Shown one piece after another: positions 1 through 6,718 of a stretch of 8,721 nucleotides of DNA. Both the position numbers and the translations under genes were made by a program. Below the pieces are notes generated by a model. That model was not told the DNA's origin. It ran no database searches and saw nothing but the letters and a program-made list of their open reading frames with translations. The stretch's first letter is position 1. Each line of letters opens with the position of its first letter. The stretch comes from Frankiales bacterium (GTDB lineage Bacteria; Actinomycetota; Actinomycetes; Mycobacteriales; SCTD01). Where the stretch lies: assembly GCA_025465145.1 (NCBI GenBank), contig JAODNS010000253.1, positions 1 to 8,721 on the forward strand. Direction: 5' to 3'.

Positions 1-2
1 GC

Positions 3-209
3 GGCCGGCTGGTGGACACCTTCGCGGTCGACATGACCGGCACCCTCACCACGCCGGAAGCGCAGCGGCAGGTGAGCTGGAGCCAGCACCTGGCAACGGC
101 CTACGGCGCGTTCGACGTCGAGGACACCTTTGGCCTTACCGATCCCGTCGCGGGCTTCTCCTGGGTCCGCACCGCACGCAGCACAACCGTTCCGGAAGAG
201 GCGAAGTGA
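3..209 (+). CDS. C-terminal tail of an unidentified protein (5' truncated by window edge)
   Basis: The reading frame is open from the first base of the window and ends at TGA 207-209, so only about the last 68 residues are present. The visible part is soluble, with no membrane segment, and has aromatic and acidic patches (for example AYGAFDVEDTFGLTDP) before a short polar end. I do not recognise a family. A GTG at 12 could be read as a start but has no ribosome binding site, and the frame continues upstream, so truncation is more likely. The stop overlaps the GTG start of the following binding-protein gene (GTGA, 206-209), which implies co-transcription and coupled translation; its function is probably tied to that gene. 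It does not look like the hydrophobic end of an ABC permease. Confidence 0.7.
   Translation, partial: GRLVDTFAVDMTGTLTTPEAQRQVSWSQHLATAYGAFDVEDTFGLTDPVAGFSWVRTARSTTVPEEAK
194..201 (+). promoter_or_regulatory. Ribosome binding site for the binding-protein gene
   Basis: GGAAGAGG lies 4 bp before the GTG at 206, inside the end of the upstream gene. It supports the GTG as the true start and supports translational coupling. Confidence 0.6.
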
Positions 210-1966
210 CCGAGCCCAAGCGCACGCTGCGCCGACCTGGACGCACCCCCGGTTCGATCAATCTCGCGGTCGCACTTGCGGCACTGGGGGTCCTGCTCCC
301 ACTGCTGCTCAGCGCAGCGACCGGCGCGCCGCCGACCGCTGCGGAGTTCTCCCCGAACGCACGGCAGGTCATCAAGAAGGCGCCACCTGGGCAGGCAGCT
401 GACGTCAACGGTACGGGCGAGGGTGATGCGAAGGCCGCCGGCGGCGGCAAGGCGTCACCGGCGGCGGCAGCGTCGCCGTCGGCCGCGGCCTCCGCGCCGC
501 CGCCCGCGCAGACGCTGCAGGTGGCCGCGAATCAGGTGAAGGCGTGCGTCGGCCCGCCGCCGCTGCGTCAGATCGAGGATCCGCAGTCGCCGCCGTGCAT
601 CGCCTACTGGAAGGGCGACAACGGCGGTGCCACGTCTAGAGGCGTCACGCGCGACAGCATCTACATCGCCGTTCCTACGCCCGAGAACGCCAAGCCGCAG
701 TACGACGCGCTGTTCGCGTTCTTCAACAAGCGCTTCCAGTTCTACGGGCGCAAGCTCGTGCCCGAGTACTGCAGCGAGAGCAACTCTGGGGCGGCGGACC
801 AGCCCACCCAGGTCGCCGACGCCGCCACCTCGGCGTCGGGCTGCGGCGGCACGCTGCCCAAGCCCTTCGCATCGACGTTCTACCGGCAGAACAACGGCGC
901 GTTCTACATGCCCGAGATGGCCTGCCGGTACAAGACGATCGTCGTCGGCTCGTATTCGCCCTACGACAGCAAGTTCATGAACCGCTGCGCGCCCTACCAG
1001 TACCAATACCCGATGGAGGTGGACGAGGAGTTCGCCAACATCGGGGAGTGGGCCTGCGCTCGGCTCGCGGGCAAGGTCGCGAAGTGGGCCGGCGGCAGTG
1101 ACTCGTCGGCCCCGCCCAAAGCCCTGAACACGCTGCCCCGCAAGTTCGGCATCCTGCTCGAGCCGTTCACCGACACCGACCCCGTCGCTCGCCGGTCGGC
1201 GCTGACACCGATGGTGTCCCGGCTGCACACGTGCGGCGTCGACATCCCCGATAAGGACGCGATCATCAACCCGGTCACGGGCAGCTTTGACCCGTCCACC
1301 GCGCAGAACGCGATCCTGCAGCTGAAGAACGACAACGTCACCAGCGTCATCTGCATGTGCAACTTCTTCTCCTTCGGCACGCTGCAGCGGGCCGCGGAGT
1401 CGAGCGCCTACCAGCCGGAATGGATCACCTCGACGTTCGGCCTCAACGACGTCAACAGCTCGTTCGTTCTCGGCGCTGGGCCGCCCGGCCAGATGCAGCA
1501 CACCTTCGGGGTTACGTTCCAACCCCGCATGGTGAACCCGCTGACGAACCCGTACAACGTGGCGCTCCAGGAGGGCGATCCCTCGCAGAGCCCCGACACC
1601 GCCACGACGGGTGAGGCGAAGCTGGAGGTATACCGCGCGCTTCTCCTGCTCGCTTCGGGCATCCAGATGGCCGGGCCGAACCTGACGGTCGAGACGTTCA
1701 GGGACGGCCTGCGCAACGCGCGGTTCCCGAACCCGGTCATTCCCGCACTCAATGCAGGTGCAGTGGACGTGCGGCCGGGCGGCTACAGCCTCACCGCAGA
1801 CGGCGCGGAGTGGTGGTACAGCACGACCGCGCGCGGCCCGTTCAGCGACAGTGCCGGTCACCCGGGCACCGGCTGCTACATCGACGGCGGCCGTCGGCAC
1901 ACCCTCGGCAGCTGGCCCCGCGGGGACGCCCCCTTCTTCTCCGGAACCTGCGACTCCGGGGCCTGA
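206..1966 (+). CDS. Secreted or membrane-anchored periplasmic-binding-protein-like (type I, branched-chain amino acid family) protein
   Basis: 586 residues. A basic N-terminus (KRTLRRPGRTPG) is followed by a hydrophobic segment at about residues 18-38, then an Ala/Pro/Ser-rich linker (about 60-105), then the globular domain. The stretch around residues 129-150, with GDNGGAT at 137-143 followed by GVT, resembles the start of the mature domain in actinobacterial proteins related to the Leu/Ile/Val-binding family (Peripla_BP_6-like); this family call is from memory of the pattern. About a dozen cysteines in the exported part (including a CMC pair) suggest disulfides. There is no lipobox cysteine after the hydrophobic segment, so it is either cleaved and released or kept as a signal anchor. 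The start is GTG 206, with GGAAGAGG at 194-201 and a 4-bp overlap with the preceding gene. It would bind a small ligand outside the membrane; the ligand is unknown and no transporter subunits are seen here. Confidence 0.72.
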   Translation: MTEPKRTLRRPGRTPGSINLAVALAALGVLLPLLLSAATGAPPTAAEFSPNARQVIKKAPPGQAADVNGTGEGDAKAAGGGKASPAAAASPSAAASAPPPAQTLQVAANQVKACVGPPPLRQIEDPQSPPCIAYWKGDNGGATSRGVTRDSIYIAVPTPENAKPQYDALFAFFNKRFQFYGRKLVPEYCSESNSGAADQPTQVADAATSASGCGGTLPKPFASTFYRQNNGAFYMPEMACRYKTIVVGSYSPYDSKFMNRCAPYQYQYPMEVDEEFANIGEWACARLAGKVAKWAGGSDSSAPPKALNTLPRKFGILLEPFTDTDPVARRSALTPMVSRLHTCGVDIPDKDAIINPVTGSFDPSTAQNAILQLKNDNVTSVICMCNFFSFGTLQRAAESSAYQPEWITSTFGLNDVNSSFVLGAGPPGQMQHTFGVTFQPRMVNPLTNPYNVALQEGDPSQSPDTATTGEAKLEVYRALLLLASGIQMAGPNLTVETFRDGLRNARFPNPVIPALNAGAVDVRPGGYSLTADGAEWWYSTTARGPFSDSAGHPGTGCYIDGGRRHTLGSWPRGDAPFFSGTCDSGA

Positions 1967-1970
1967 CATG

Positions 1971-1975
1971 AGGAG
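1971..1975 (+). promoter_or_regulatory. Ribosome binding site deciding the serine hydrolase start
   Basis: AGGAG with a 7-nt spacer to GTG 1983. The in-frame ATG at 1968 would place this motif inside the coding region and has no ribosome binding site of its own, so 1983 is the better start. Confidence 0.6.
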
Positions 1976-1982
1976 AGACGAC

Positions 1983-3191
1983 GTGACGACAGGTCGCGAC
2001 CTCGGGTTCGACCCGTCGCGCTTGGCCAGGCTCGACAAGCACTTTGCCCGCTACGTCGACGACGGCCGGCTGGCGGGGTGGCAGCTCGCCGTCTCCCGCG
2101 CCGGGCAGGTGGCCCACGAGGCGACGTACGGGTGGCGTGACCGCGAGGCGTCGCTGCCGGTCGAGCCGGACACGCTCTGGCGGATCGCGTCGATGACGAA
2201 GCCGATCACCGCTGTGGCCGCGATGAGCCTGTGGGAGGAGGGCGCGTTCGAGCTCACCGACCCGATCAGCACTTGGCTGCCCGGGTTCGCCGAGTCCCGG
2301 ATCTACGTGAAGGGCCGCGACCGCACCATGGTGACGGTGCCGGCGTCGGAGCCGATCCGCGTGTGGCACCTGCTCAGCCACACCAGCGGCCTCACCGCCG
2401 GCTTCATGCGCACCTCGGTGGTGGATGAGCTGTACCGGGACGCGGGGTACGAGTTCGCCGCACCGCCGCACCCGAGCATCGCCGAGTGCGTAGACGACTG
2501 GGCGCGCCTCCCCCTGCTGTTCGACCCGGGAACGGCCTGGGGCTACGGCGTCTCCACGGACGTGCTCGGCCGCCTCATCGAGATCTGGTCTGGGCAGACG
2601 CTGGACGTCGCCATCGCGAACCGCGTGCTCGACCCGCTCGGCATGACCGACACGGTCTGGCACTGCGACGAGTCGCGCCGGTCCAGGCTGGCCGCGCTGT
2701 ACGTGCCTGACGACAACGACCTCGCCGTGCGATCACCCATCAGCGACGTCGTCCACGGACCGCCCAGCATCCTGTCGGGCGGGGGCGGCCTGCTCAGCAC
2801 CATGAGCGACTACCTGCGCTTCACACAGATGCTCGCCGGCAAGGGCGAGATCGAAGGCACTCGGGTACTGGCACCGGCCACGGTCGAGCTCATGGCGCGC
2901 AACCACCTGCCCGGTGACCTCGGGGCCCTGTCGACCGGCGGGTTCGCCGAAACCTCCTTCGACGGCGTCGGATTCGGGCTCGGTTTCGCCGTGCTGCTCG
3001 ACCCGGACAAGCTGCACAGCGTCGCGAGCCCCGGAGAGTTCTACTGGGGCGGCATCTTCAGCACCGCGTTCTGGGTAGACCCGGTCAAGGACGTGAGCTG
3101 CGTGTTCATGACCCAGCTGATGCCGTCCAGTACGTACCCGATCCGCTCCCAGCTCCGTCAACTCGTGTACGGCGCGCTGGTACACCCGTGA
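1983..3191 (+). CDS. Beta-lactamase-family (class C-like) serine hydrolase / esterase
   Basis: 402 residues from the chosen start. It has the serine-hydrolase signature of the beta-lactamase/EstB superfamily (Pfam Beta-lactamase, PF00144): the nucleophile motif S70-M-T-K73 in ASMTKP; LLSHTSGL at 130-137; the second catalytic element Y188-G-V-S followed by TDVLGR; the PLGM motif after the helix; and WGG at 355-357 in place of the KTG box. Family members include carboxylesterases, D-aminopeptidases and penicillin-binding relatives; this one reads most like an esterase-type member, but the substrate is unknown. No signal peptide is visible, so it is predicted cytoplasmic. GTG 1983 is preferred over ATG 1968 because AGGAG sits at 1971-1975 with a 7-nt spacer, whereas nothing suitable precedes 1968. 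The gene begins 16 bp after the binding-protein stop and is followed 16 bp later by the propeller gene, so one operon is likely. Confidence 0.88.
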   Translation: MTTGRDLGFDPSRLARLDKHFARYVDDGRLAGWQLAVSRAGQVAHEATYGWRDREASLPVEPDTLWRIASMTKPITAVAAMSLWEEGAFELTDPISTWLPGFAESRIYVKGRDRTMVTVPASEPIRVWHLLSHTSGLTAGFMRTSVVDELYRDAGYEFAAPPHPSIAECVDDWARLPLLFDPGTAWGYGVSTDVLGRLIEIWSGQTLDVAIANRVLDPLGMTDTVWHCDESRRSRLAALYVPDDNDLAVRSPISDVVHGPPSILSGGGGLLSTMSDYLRFTQMLAGKGEIEGTRVLAPATVELMARNHLPGDLGALSTGGFAETSFDGVGFGLGFAVLLDPDKLHSVASPGEFYWGGIFSTAFWVDPVKDVSCVFMTQLMPSSTYPIRSQLRQLVYGALVHP

Positions 3192-3207
3192 GCGGCAGGG
3201 GACGGCG

Positions 3208-4113
3208 GTGCGGACCGCGCTGACACTCGCCGTCGTCGCCGCGGCCGCGCTGCCGGCTACTCAGTCGGCCGCTGACGGGTACCCGTCTCCCACGCCCGGT
3301 AGCCGCTGCGTCGCCGGCTCGCTTCCGGAGCAGATGCAGGGACGGGCCCCGCTCGCGGACGTCGCCACCGGCCGCGCGGCCGCCGGCTACACCTGCAACG
3401 CGGTGCAGGTGGGCTACTCGGGCGGGAGCGGCGGCTACCGCGTCGAGCGCTACGTCGACGTCTCCGGGCACGAGTGCGCCTTCCACGACAGCGACACCTT
3501 CCTCGGCGAGCAGGTCCCCTTCACGGGACCCGACAGCACCGGCGTCTACGTCCTGGACATGAGCGACCCGCGCCACCCTGTCCGCACCGACGTCCTACGC
3601 ACCCCGGCGATGCAGTCACCACACGAGTCCCTGCGGCTCAACGCGAGACGCGGGCTGCTCGTCGCTGCGATGAGCACGATCACGACGGGCCCGGGGGTCG
3701 TCGAGGTGTACGACGTCTCGAAGAACTGCCGCCACCCGACCCTGGTCTCCGCCACACCGTTAGGGCTGCTCGGCCATGAGGGCGCGTTCTCTCCCCACGG
3801 CACGATGTACTACGTCACGTCCCTGAACGCGCACAGTCTCGCCGCGGTGGACCTGACCGACCCGGCGCTGCCGAGCCTGATCTGGTTCACATTCGACTAC
3901 GCCGCGCACGGCGCCTCGGTAAGCCTGGACGGCACCCGCCTCTACGTCGCCGAATCCGGGAACAACGGATTCAGCGGGCTGACGATCCTGGACGTCAGCG
4001 AGGTGCACGCCCGCATCCCGTTCCCGCAGGTGAGCGTCCTCAGCCGTCTTACGTGGCCGCAGGTCAGCATTCCCCAGAACGCCACGCCTTTCACCCGAAA
4101 TGGGCATCCCTAG
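3208..4113 (+). CDS. LVIVD-type beta-propeller secreted protein, N-terminal part ending at an in-frame amber stop
   Basis: 301 residues up to TAG 4111-4113. It starts at GTG 3208 with AGGGGA at 3197-3202. The N-terminus (MRTALTLAVVAAAALPATQSAA) is a typical signal peptide, so the protein is exported. Repeats of the LVIVD type (hydrophobic strand, then D-x-S/T-D-P or similar) are seen at VYVLDMSDP (113-121), VVEVYDVS (164-171), AAVDLTDP (212-219) and LTILDVS (258-264). SPHGTMYYV and DGTRLYVAESG match propeller blades of the same kind. Such proteins are secreted or surface beta-propellers with no assigned enzyme activity. The chain stops right after NGHP, but the frame stays open with matching repeats to 4593, so this part lacks the last blades and would probably not fold as a closed propeller. 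It is the last member of the block beginning upstream of position 206. Confidence 0.75.
   Translation: MRTALTLAVVAAAALPATQSAADGYPSPTPGSRCVAGSLPEQMQGRAPLADVATGRAAAGYTCNAVQVGYSGGSGGYRVERYVDVSGHECAFHDSDTFLGEQVPFTGPDSTGVYVLDMSDPRHPVRTDVLRTPAMQSPHESLRLNARRGLLVAAMSTITTGPGVVEVYDVSKNCRHPTLVSATPLGLLGHEGAFSPHGTMYYVTSLNAHSLAAVDLTDPALPSLIWFTFDYAAHGASVSLDGTRLYVAESGNNGFSGLTILDVSEVHARIPFPQVSVLSRLTWPQVSIPQNATPFTRNGHP
4111..4113 (+). other. In-frame TAG interrupting the propeller gene
   Basis: The codons around it read AAT GGG CAT CCC TAG GTG CTC GAG. The reading before and after is continuous (NGHP-stop-VLETDEF). A single change from TAC (Tyr) would give the smooth reading GHPYVLETDEF; that ancestral codon is an inference. 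Confidence 0.85.
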
Positions 4114-4593
4114 GTGCTCGAGACGGACGAGTTCGGGGAGCGCACCACGGGCGCCGCACGGATCATCGACATCGCTGACGAGAAGCACCCGTTCGTCGCG
4201 TCCGACCTGCGACTGCAGGTCAACCAACCCGAGGTCTACGACGAGCTGCAGAACGACCCGGGCAACGGGGGCACCGGGCGCGGGTATCAGGCTCACTACT
4301 GCACGTTGCCCAGCCGCGTGGATCACAACATCGTCGCCTGCAGCTTCATCATGTCCGGGCTGCGCGTGTTCGACATCCGGGACCCGGAGCAGCCGCGCGA
4401 GGTGGCGTACTTCAACAAGCCGACGCAGTCCGGGCGACTCAACGTCGGTGCGATCGCCATGTCGGCGCCGGCGTACGACCCGACGAGCGGCGACGTCTGG
4501 TACGCCGACGGCAACATCGGGCTGTTCGCCGTGCACCTCGTCGGGCCAGCCGGAATCCCGTTCGCGCGGGTCGTGGTGAGCCCGGGGAGCTGA
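4114..4593 (+). pseudogene. C-terminal part of the LVIVD-type propeller, separated by the in-frame stop
   Basis: About 159 codons in exactly the same frame as the upstream part, separated only by TAG 4111-4113. Two further LVIVD-like repeats are clear: ARIIDIADEKHP (317-328 of the joined frame) and GLRVFDIRDPEQP (384-396), followed by a last blade near WYADGNIGLFAVHLV. The segment YQAHYC...VACSF just before the second repeat fits the C-terminal part of this family. A GTG directly follows the stop (4114), but only a poor GGG lies upstream, so independent translation is doubtful and this piece has no signal peptide. The joined gene would be about 461 residues. Coding character is intact on both sides, so the interruption is recent, an assembly or sequencing error, or a read-through stop. 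Confidence 0.65.
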
Positions 4594-4617
4594 GTTCCGA
4601 ACCCCCGCTTCCGGCGT

Positions 4618-4638
4618 CGGCTGTGTCTCAGCGAGCCG
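4618..4638 (+). terminator. Weak hairpin after the propeller gene (possible terminator)
   Basis: CGGCT (4618-4622) pairs with AGCCG (4634-4638) around an 11-nt loop, about 25 bp past the stop at 4593. No T-run follows. A competing pairing, TCTCAG (4626-4631) with CTGAGA (4652-4657), uses part of the same region. Support is weak. Confidence 0.2.
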
Positions 4639-4705
4639 TGAAGGTACCTGTCTGAGAACGGGCAGCGAGGGAATCGCCGCGCTCGAAGCGCAGTCCTGCA
4701 CGCCC

Positions 4706-4717
4706 CCGCACGTGCGG
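4706..4717. promoter_or_regulatory. 12-bp perfect palindrome CCGCACGTGCGG, possible operator
   Basis: It lies in the 203-bp gap before the small membrane protein gene. Its CACGTG core and perfect dyad symmetry suit a dimeric regulator, but short palindromes are common in GC-rich DNA. A second small hairpin (CCGCT 4745-4749 with AGCGG 4756-4760) lies nearer the start. No clear -35/-10 pair was found in this gap. Confidence 0.22.
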
Positions 4718-4796
4718 CAGGGTCGCTCCGCCGCAGCGTTCTCGCCGCTTCGCGCAGCGGAGACACGACGATCCCCCAACGTACCGTGAGCCGGTG

Positions 4797-5069
4797 ATGG
4801 AGCCCGCTCCCCCGGATGACCGGCGACCCCGCTGGGAGCAGGTGGCAGAGGATCGGCGGCGGAACGGCGGCCTCGGCCTGCCCGCTGGGTGGTCCCCGCC
4901 TCGCTGGGTGTTCATCGCCTTGACGGCGGTCCTGTTGGTCAACGGCCTGCGGAACGCTCTTGCGTCCGACTCATCGGTGGCCAAGGTCAGCTACGGCGTC
5001 CTCGCCGCACTCGTCGCGATCTCGGTCGGCGTGAGCATCCTGCGCGGCCGCTCCGGGCACGACAGCTAG
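4797..5069 (+). CDS. Small two-helix membrane protein, unknown function
   Basis: 90 residues from ATG 4797; GTG 4794 directly before it is an in-frame alternative giving one more residue. A weak GTGAG at 4786-4790 suits the ATG better. The N-terminal third is polar and charged (PPDDRRPRWEQ, EDRRRNGG). Two hydrophobic segments follow, at about 37-54 (WVFIALTAVLLV) and 64-82 (VSYGVLAALVAISVGVSIL), then a short basic tail (RGRSGHDS). I recognise no family. Its layout (helix, short polar link, helix starting with SY, then an R-G basic end) is shared with the protein at 7419-7670. It lies 149 bp before the sigma factor gene on the same strand and may belong to its neighbourhood, but the gap leaves room for a separate promoter. 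Confidence 0.65.
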   Translation: MEPAPPDDRRPRWEQVAEDRRRNGGLGLPAGWSPPRWVFIALTAVLLVNGLRNALASDSSVAKVSYGVLAALVAISVGVSILRGRSGHDS

Positions 5070-5134
5070 GCGGTGCCGCGTGCGGCGGCGCCGCCCGGGC
5101 CGTGGCGCGCGGCGCGGCCAGGACCGAGGTGGAG

Positions 5135-5147
5135 GTGCGTGACGCAC
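5135..5147. promoter_or_regulatory. Dyad GTGCGT-G-ACGCAC upstream of the sigma factor gene
   Basis: A perfect 6-1-6 inverted repeat 71 bp before the GTG at 5219. It is placed where an operator or promoter-proximal site could lie. A 12-bp GC-only palindrome (GGCGGCGCCGCC, 5084-5095) lies closer to the preceding gene and may be part of its 3' end structure. No confident -35/-10 was found. Confidence 0.25.
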
Positions 5148-5197
5148 AGGCTCCGATGGGCGCGTGACAGTTTGGCCGTCAGCTCCGTCTTGTTCAT

Positions 5198-5214
5198 GTC
5201 CGGGCTCGCCGGAC
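5198..5214 (+). promoter_or_regulatory. Hairpin just before the sigma factor start
   Basis: GTCCGG (5198-5203) pairs perfectly with CCGGAC (5209-5214) around a 5-nt loop, ending 4 bp before GTG 5219. If GTG 5219 is used, the hairpin occupies the place of the ribosome binding site, and no normal site is visible. It may limit translation, or the true start may be ATG 5252. Confidence 0.3.
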
Positions 5215-5218
5215 CACG

Positions 5219-5692
5219 GTGACCGGGAGGCGCGTCATCGCCGCCACCGGCATGGAGGAGCTGTTTCGTGAGCACTGGAGCCTCGTACTGGGGTACCTCA
5301 CGGTCCGCGTGCGCGACCGCGGGGTTGCGGAGGAGCTTGCAGCGGAGACCTTCTACCGGGCGACGCGGGCCTTCCTCGGCTGGCGGGGTGAAGCCCCGGC
5401 GGCATGGCTGCTCGCTATCGCGCGCAACGTCTTGGTCGACGCCGCACGCCGGGACAAGCGCCACGCGCGCCTGGACGAGGCGGCGCTCGATCCGGTGGAG
5501 CCAGACGACACCGGGGTTGCCGTACGCGACGCGCTCGAGCGACTGCCCGAGGCGGAGCGGCGGCTGCTGGTCCTGGTCCATGTGTACGGCTACTCGTGCC
5601 CTGAGGTCGCTGCGATGAGCGGGAGCACGCCCGGCGCCGTCCGCATGGCGCTGTCGCGGGCGCGGGCTGCGGCCAGGGACGTGCTGGCATGA
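5219..5692 (+). CDS. ECF-type RNA polymerase sigma factor (sigma-70 family)
   Basis: 157 residues with only the two core ECF domains. Region 2 spans about 14-80 (FREHWSLVLGYL, then EELAAETFYRATRAF, then the helix AAWLLAIARNVLVDAARR at 61-78, which in the family contacts the -10 element). Region 4 spans about 105-153 (LERLPEAERRLL, then YGYSCPEVAAMSGSTPGAVRMALSRAR, the helix-turn-helix for the -35 element). The linker is short (LDEAALDPVEPDDTG). It directs RNA polymerase to a small set of promoters, usually in response to an envelope or stress signal. The start is uncertain: GTG 5219 gives a short extra N-terminus, while ATG 5252 (M12) begins right at region 2; neither has a good ribosome binding site. 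Its TGA overlaps the ATG of the following membrane protein (ATGA), typical of a sigma/anti-sigma pair. The signal is unknown. Confidence 0.9.
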   Translation: MTGRRVIAATGMEELFREHWSLVLGYLTVRVRDRGVAEELAAETFYRATRAFLGWRGEAPAAWLLAIARNVLVDAARRDKRHARLDEAALDPVEPDDTGVAVRDALERLPEAERRLLVLVHVYGYSCPEVAAMSGSTPGAVRMALSRARAAARDVLA

Positions 5693-6639
5693 CCGCGCCG
5701 CCCCCTGAGGAGCGCGCAGTCATGACGCTGCCGGACCTGGCGATCTTCGGCCGTGGCCGCACGCGCCGCGCGGTGGTTCGCGGTCTGCTCCGCACCGCGC
5801 TGCTGGCGCTCGTGCTGTGGGTCGCGTTCGGCCTCATCGGGAGCATCGTCGGCTTCGCCGCGTTCTCGATCAGCGGCCGAGACGACACCTTCGAGCGGGT
5901 CGGCGTCGTCGGGCTGAACGTGGCGCACCCGTCCATCGACCGCGGGCGGCAGAGCTTCGGCGCACAGACGTTCGGCTGGCTTCGCACGACGAAGACAGAC
6001 AAATACGTGCAGCCCGACGGCAGCTTCGTCCAGACAGACGTGCGCATGGACCTGCTGGGCCGGATCAGCGTGAAGAGCCCGCCCGGGAGCCGACTCGACC
6101 AGGCACTGTTCGAGGGCCGAGCCAGCCCCGAGCAGGCTGCTCGCTTCGTGCGCGATCTGCCGGCGAGCGCCGTCGCGGACGTGGTCGTCGACTTCAAGAC
6201 GCCCCTCAGCAACAACGCATACACAGCGCTCATGCGCGACCCGCGCATCGCCAAGATGATCCTCGGCGAGGTCACCTACTACGAGGACCCCTTCGCCGGA
6301 CCGCGCCGCCTGTACCGGCGCGACGGCGGCTCCGAGTTCAGCGGAAGCAGCGCCGTTGCCGAACGGTCAGTGGCATGGGGCGGCATGAACTACCCGTTCT
6401 CGAGCTTTGCTGCCTGGACACGCGCTCTGAAGAAGTCTGACGACGGCAACCTGAGCCGGCTGGGACTGCCGAGCTCGGCCGAGCTCAAGAAGCTTGGAGA
6501 GGCGTCCCTGATCCACGGCGTGTACATCAAGAACGCCACGCCGAGCGACCTGAACGTCCTGCTGGGCAACGCGTCCGTCCGCAGCATCACCCCGGTCGAC
6601 GTCCGGTTCACAATCCTCAACCGTGATCAGTCGCGCTGA
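5689..6639 (+). CDS. Membrane-anchored sigma factor regulator (putative anti-sigma factor)
   Basis: 316 residues. A cytoplasmic N-terminus of about 32 residues, basic near the membrane (GRGRTRRAVVRG), leads into one hydrophobic segment at about 33-59. A large extracytoplasmic part of about 250 residues follows. The last 42 residues, especially IHGVYIKNATPSDLNVLL and VRSITPVDV, resemble the end of the Pfam Sigma_reg_C domain, and the membrane-proximal part could be Sigma_reg_N; these matches are from memory. No zinc-binding HxxxCxxC anti-sigma motif is present. The start ATG 5689 overlaps the sigma factor stop, so the two are co-translated. The likely role is to hold the sigma factor at the membrane and release it on an outside signal. 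The short cytoplasmic part is small for an anti-sigma domain, so an accessory regulator is also possible. It is convergent with the gene at 6719-7351. Confidence 0.65.
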   Translation: MTAPPPEERAVMTLPDLAIFGRGRTRRAVVRGLLRTALLALVLWVAFGLIGSIVGFAAFSISGRDDTFERVGVVGLNVAHPSIDRGRQSFGAQTFGWLRTTKTDKYVQPDGSFVQTDVRMDLLGRISVKSPPGSRLDQALFEGRASPEQAARFVRDLPASAVADVVVDFKTPLSNNAYTALMRDPRIAKMILGEVTYYEDPFAGPRRLYRRDGGSEFSGSSAVAERSVAWGGMNYPFSSFAAWTRALKKSDDGNLSRLGLPSSAELKKLGEASLIHGVYIKNATPSDLNVLLGNASVRSITPVDVRFTILNRDQSR

Positions 6640-6648
6640 CCGAGGCCC

Positions 6649-6667
6649 GGTCAACATGGCGTTGACC
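6649..6667. terminator. Hairpin between convergent genes (possible bidirectional terminator)
   Basis: GGTCAAC (6649-6655) and GTTGACC (6661-6667) form a perfect 7-bp stem with a 5-nt loop, 10 bp after the sigma regulator stop. A second GC stem follows (GCGGC 6684-6688 with GCCGC 6696-6700). Neither is followed by a T-run on either strand, which is common in actinomycetes. The position between converging genes supports a terminator. Confidence 0.45.
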
Positions 6668-6718
6668 TCGACGCGTCTTCCTCGCGGCTACGGCTGCCGC
6701 TGAAGCGCGACGCTGACG

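Noticed and set aside
1752..1982. N-terminal extension of the serine hydrolase from an upstream ATG
   Set aside because: This part overlaps the end of the binding-protein gene in another frame, is Thr/Pro/Ala-rich with no domain, and a good ribosome binding site sits before GTG 1983.
455..2038. 527-codon open frame on the minus strand
   Set aside because: It lies opposite the binding-protein gene, is extremely Arg/Val/Ala-rich and has no domain sense. It is the usual GC-driven shadow of a real gene.
3760..4779. 339-codon minus-strand frame across the propeller gene and the following gap
   Set aside because: Its composition is that of an antisense shadow (Arg/Val/Asp-rich, no motifs), while the plus strand carries clear LVIVD repeats over the same bases.
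4628..4984. 118-codon minus-strand frame in the gap before the small membrane protein
   Set aside because: It is very Arg/Gly-rich without motifs and overlaps the plus-strand membrane protein; no start signal was seen.
5415..6275. 286-codon minus-strand frame opposite the sigma factor and its regulator
   Set aside because: It is Ser/Arg/Pro-rich and shadow-like; the plus strand there encodes recognisable sigma regions.
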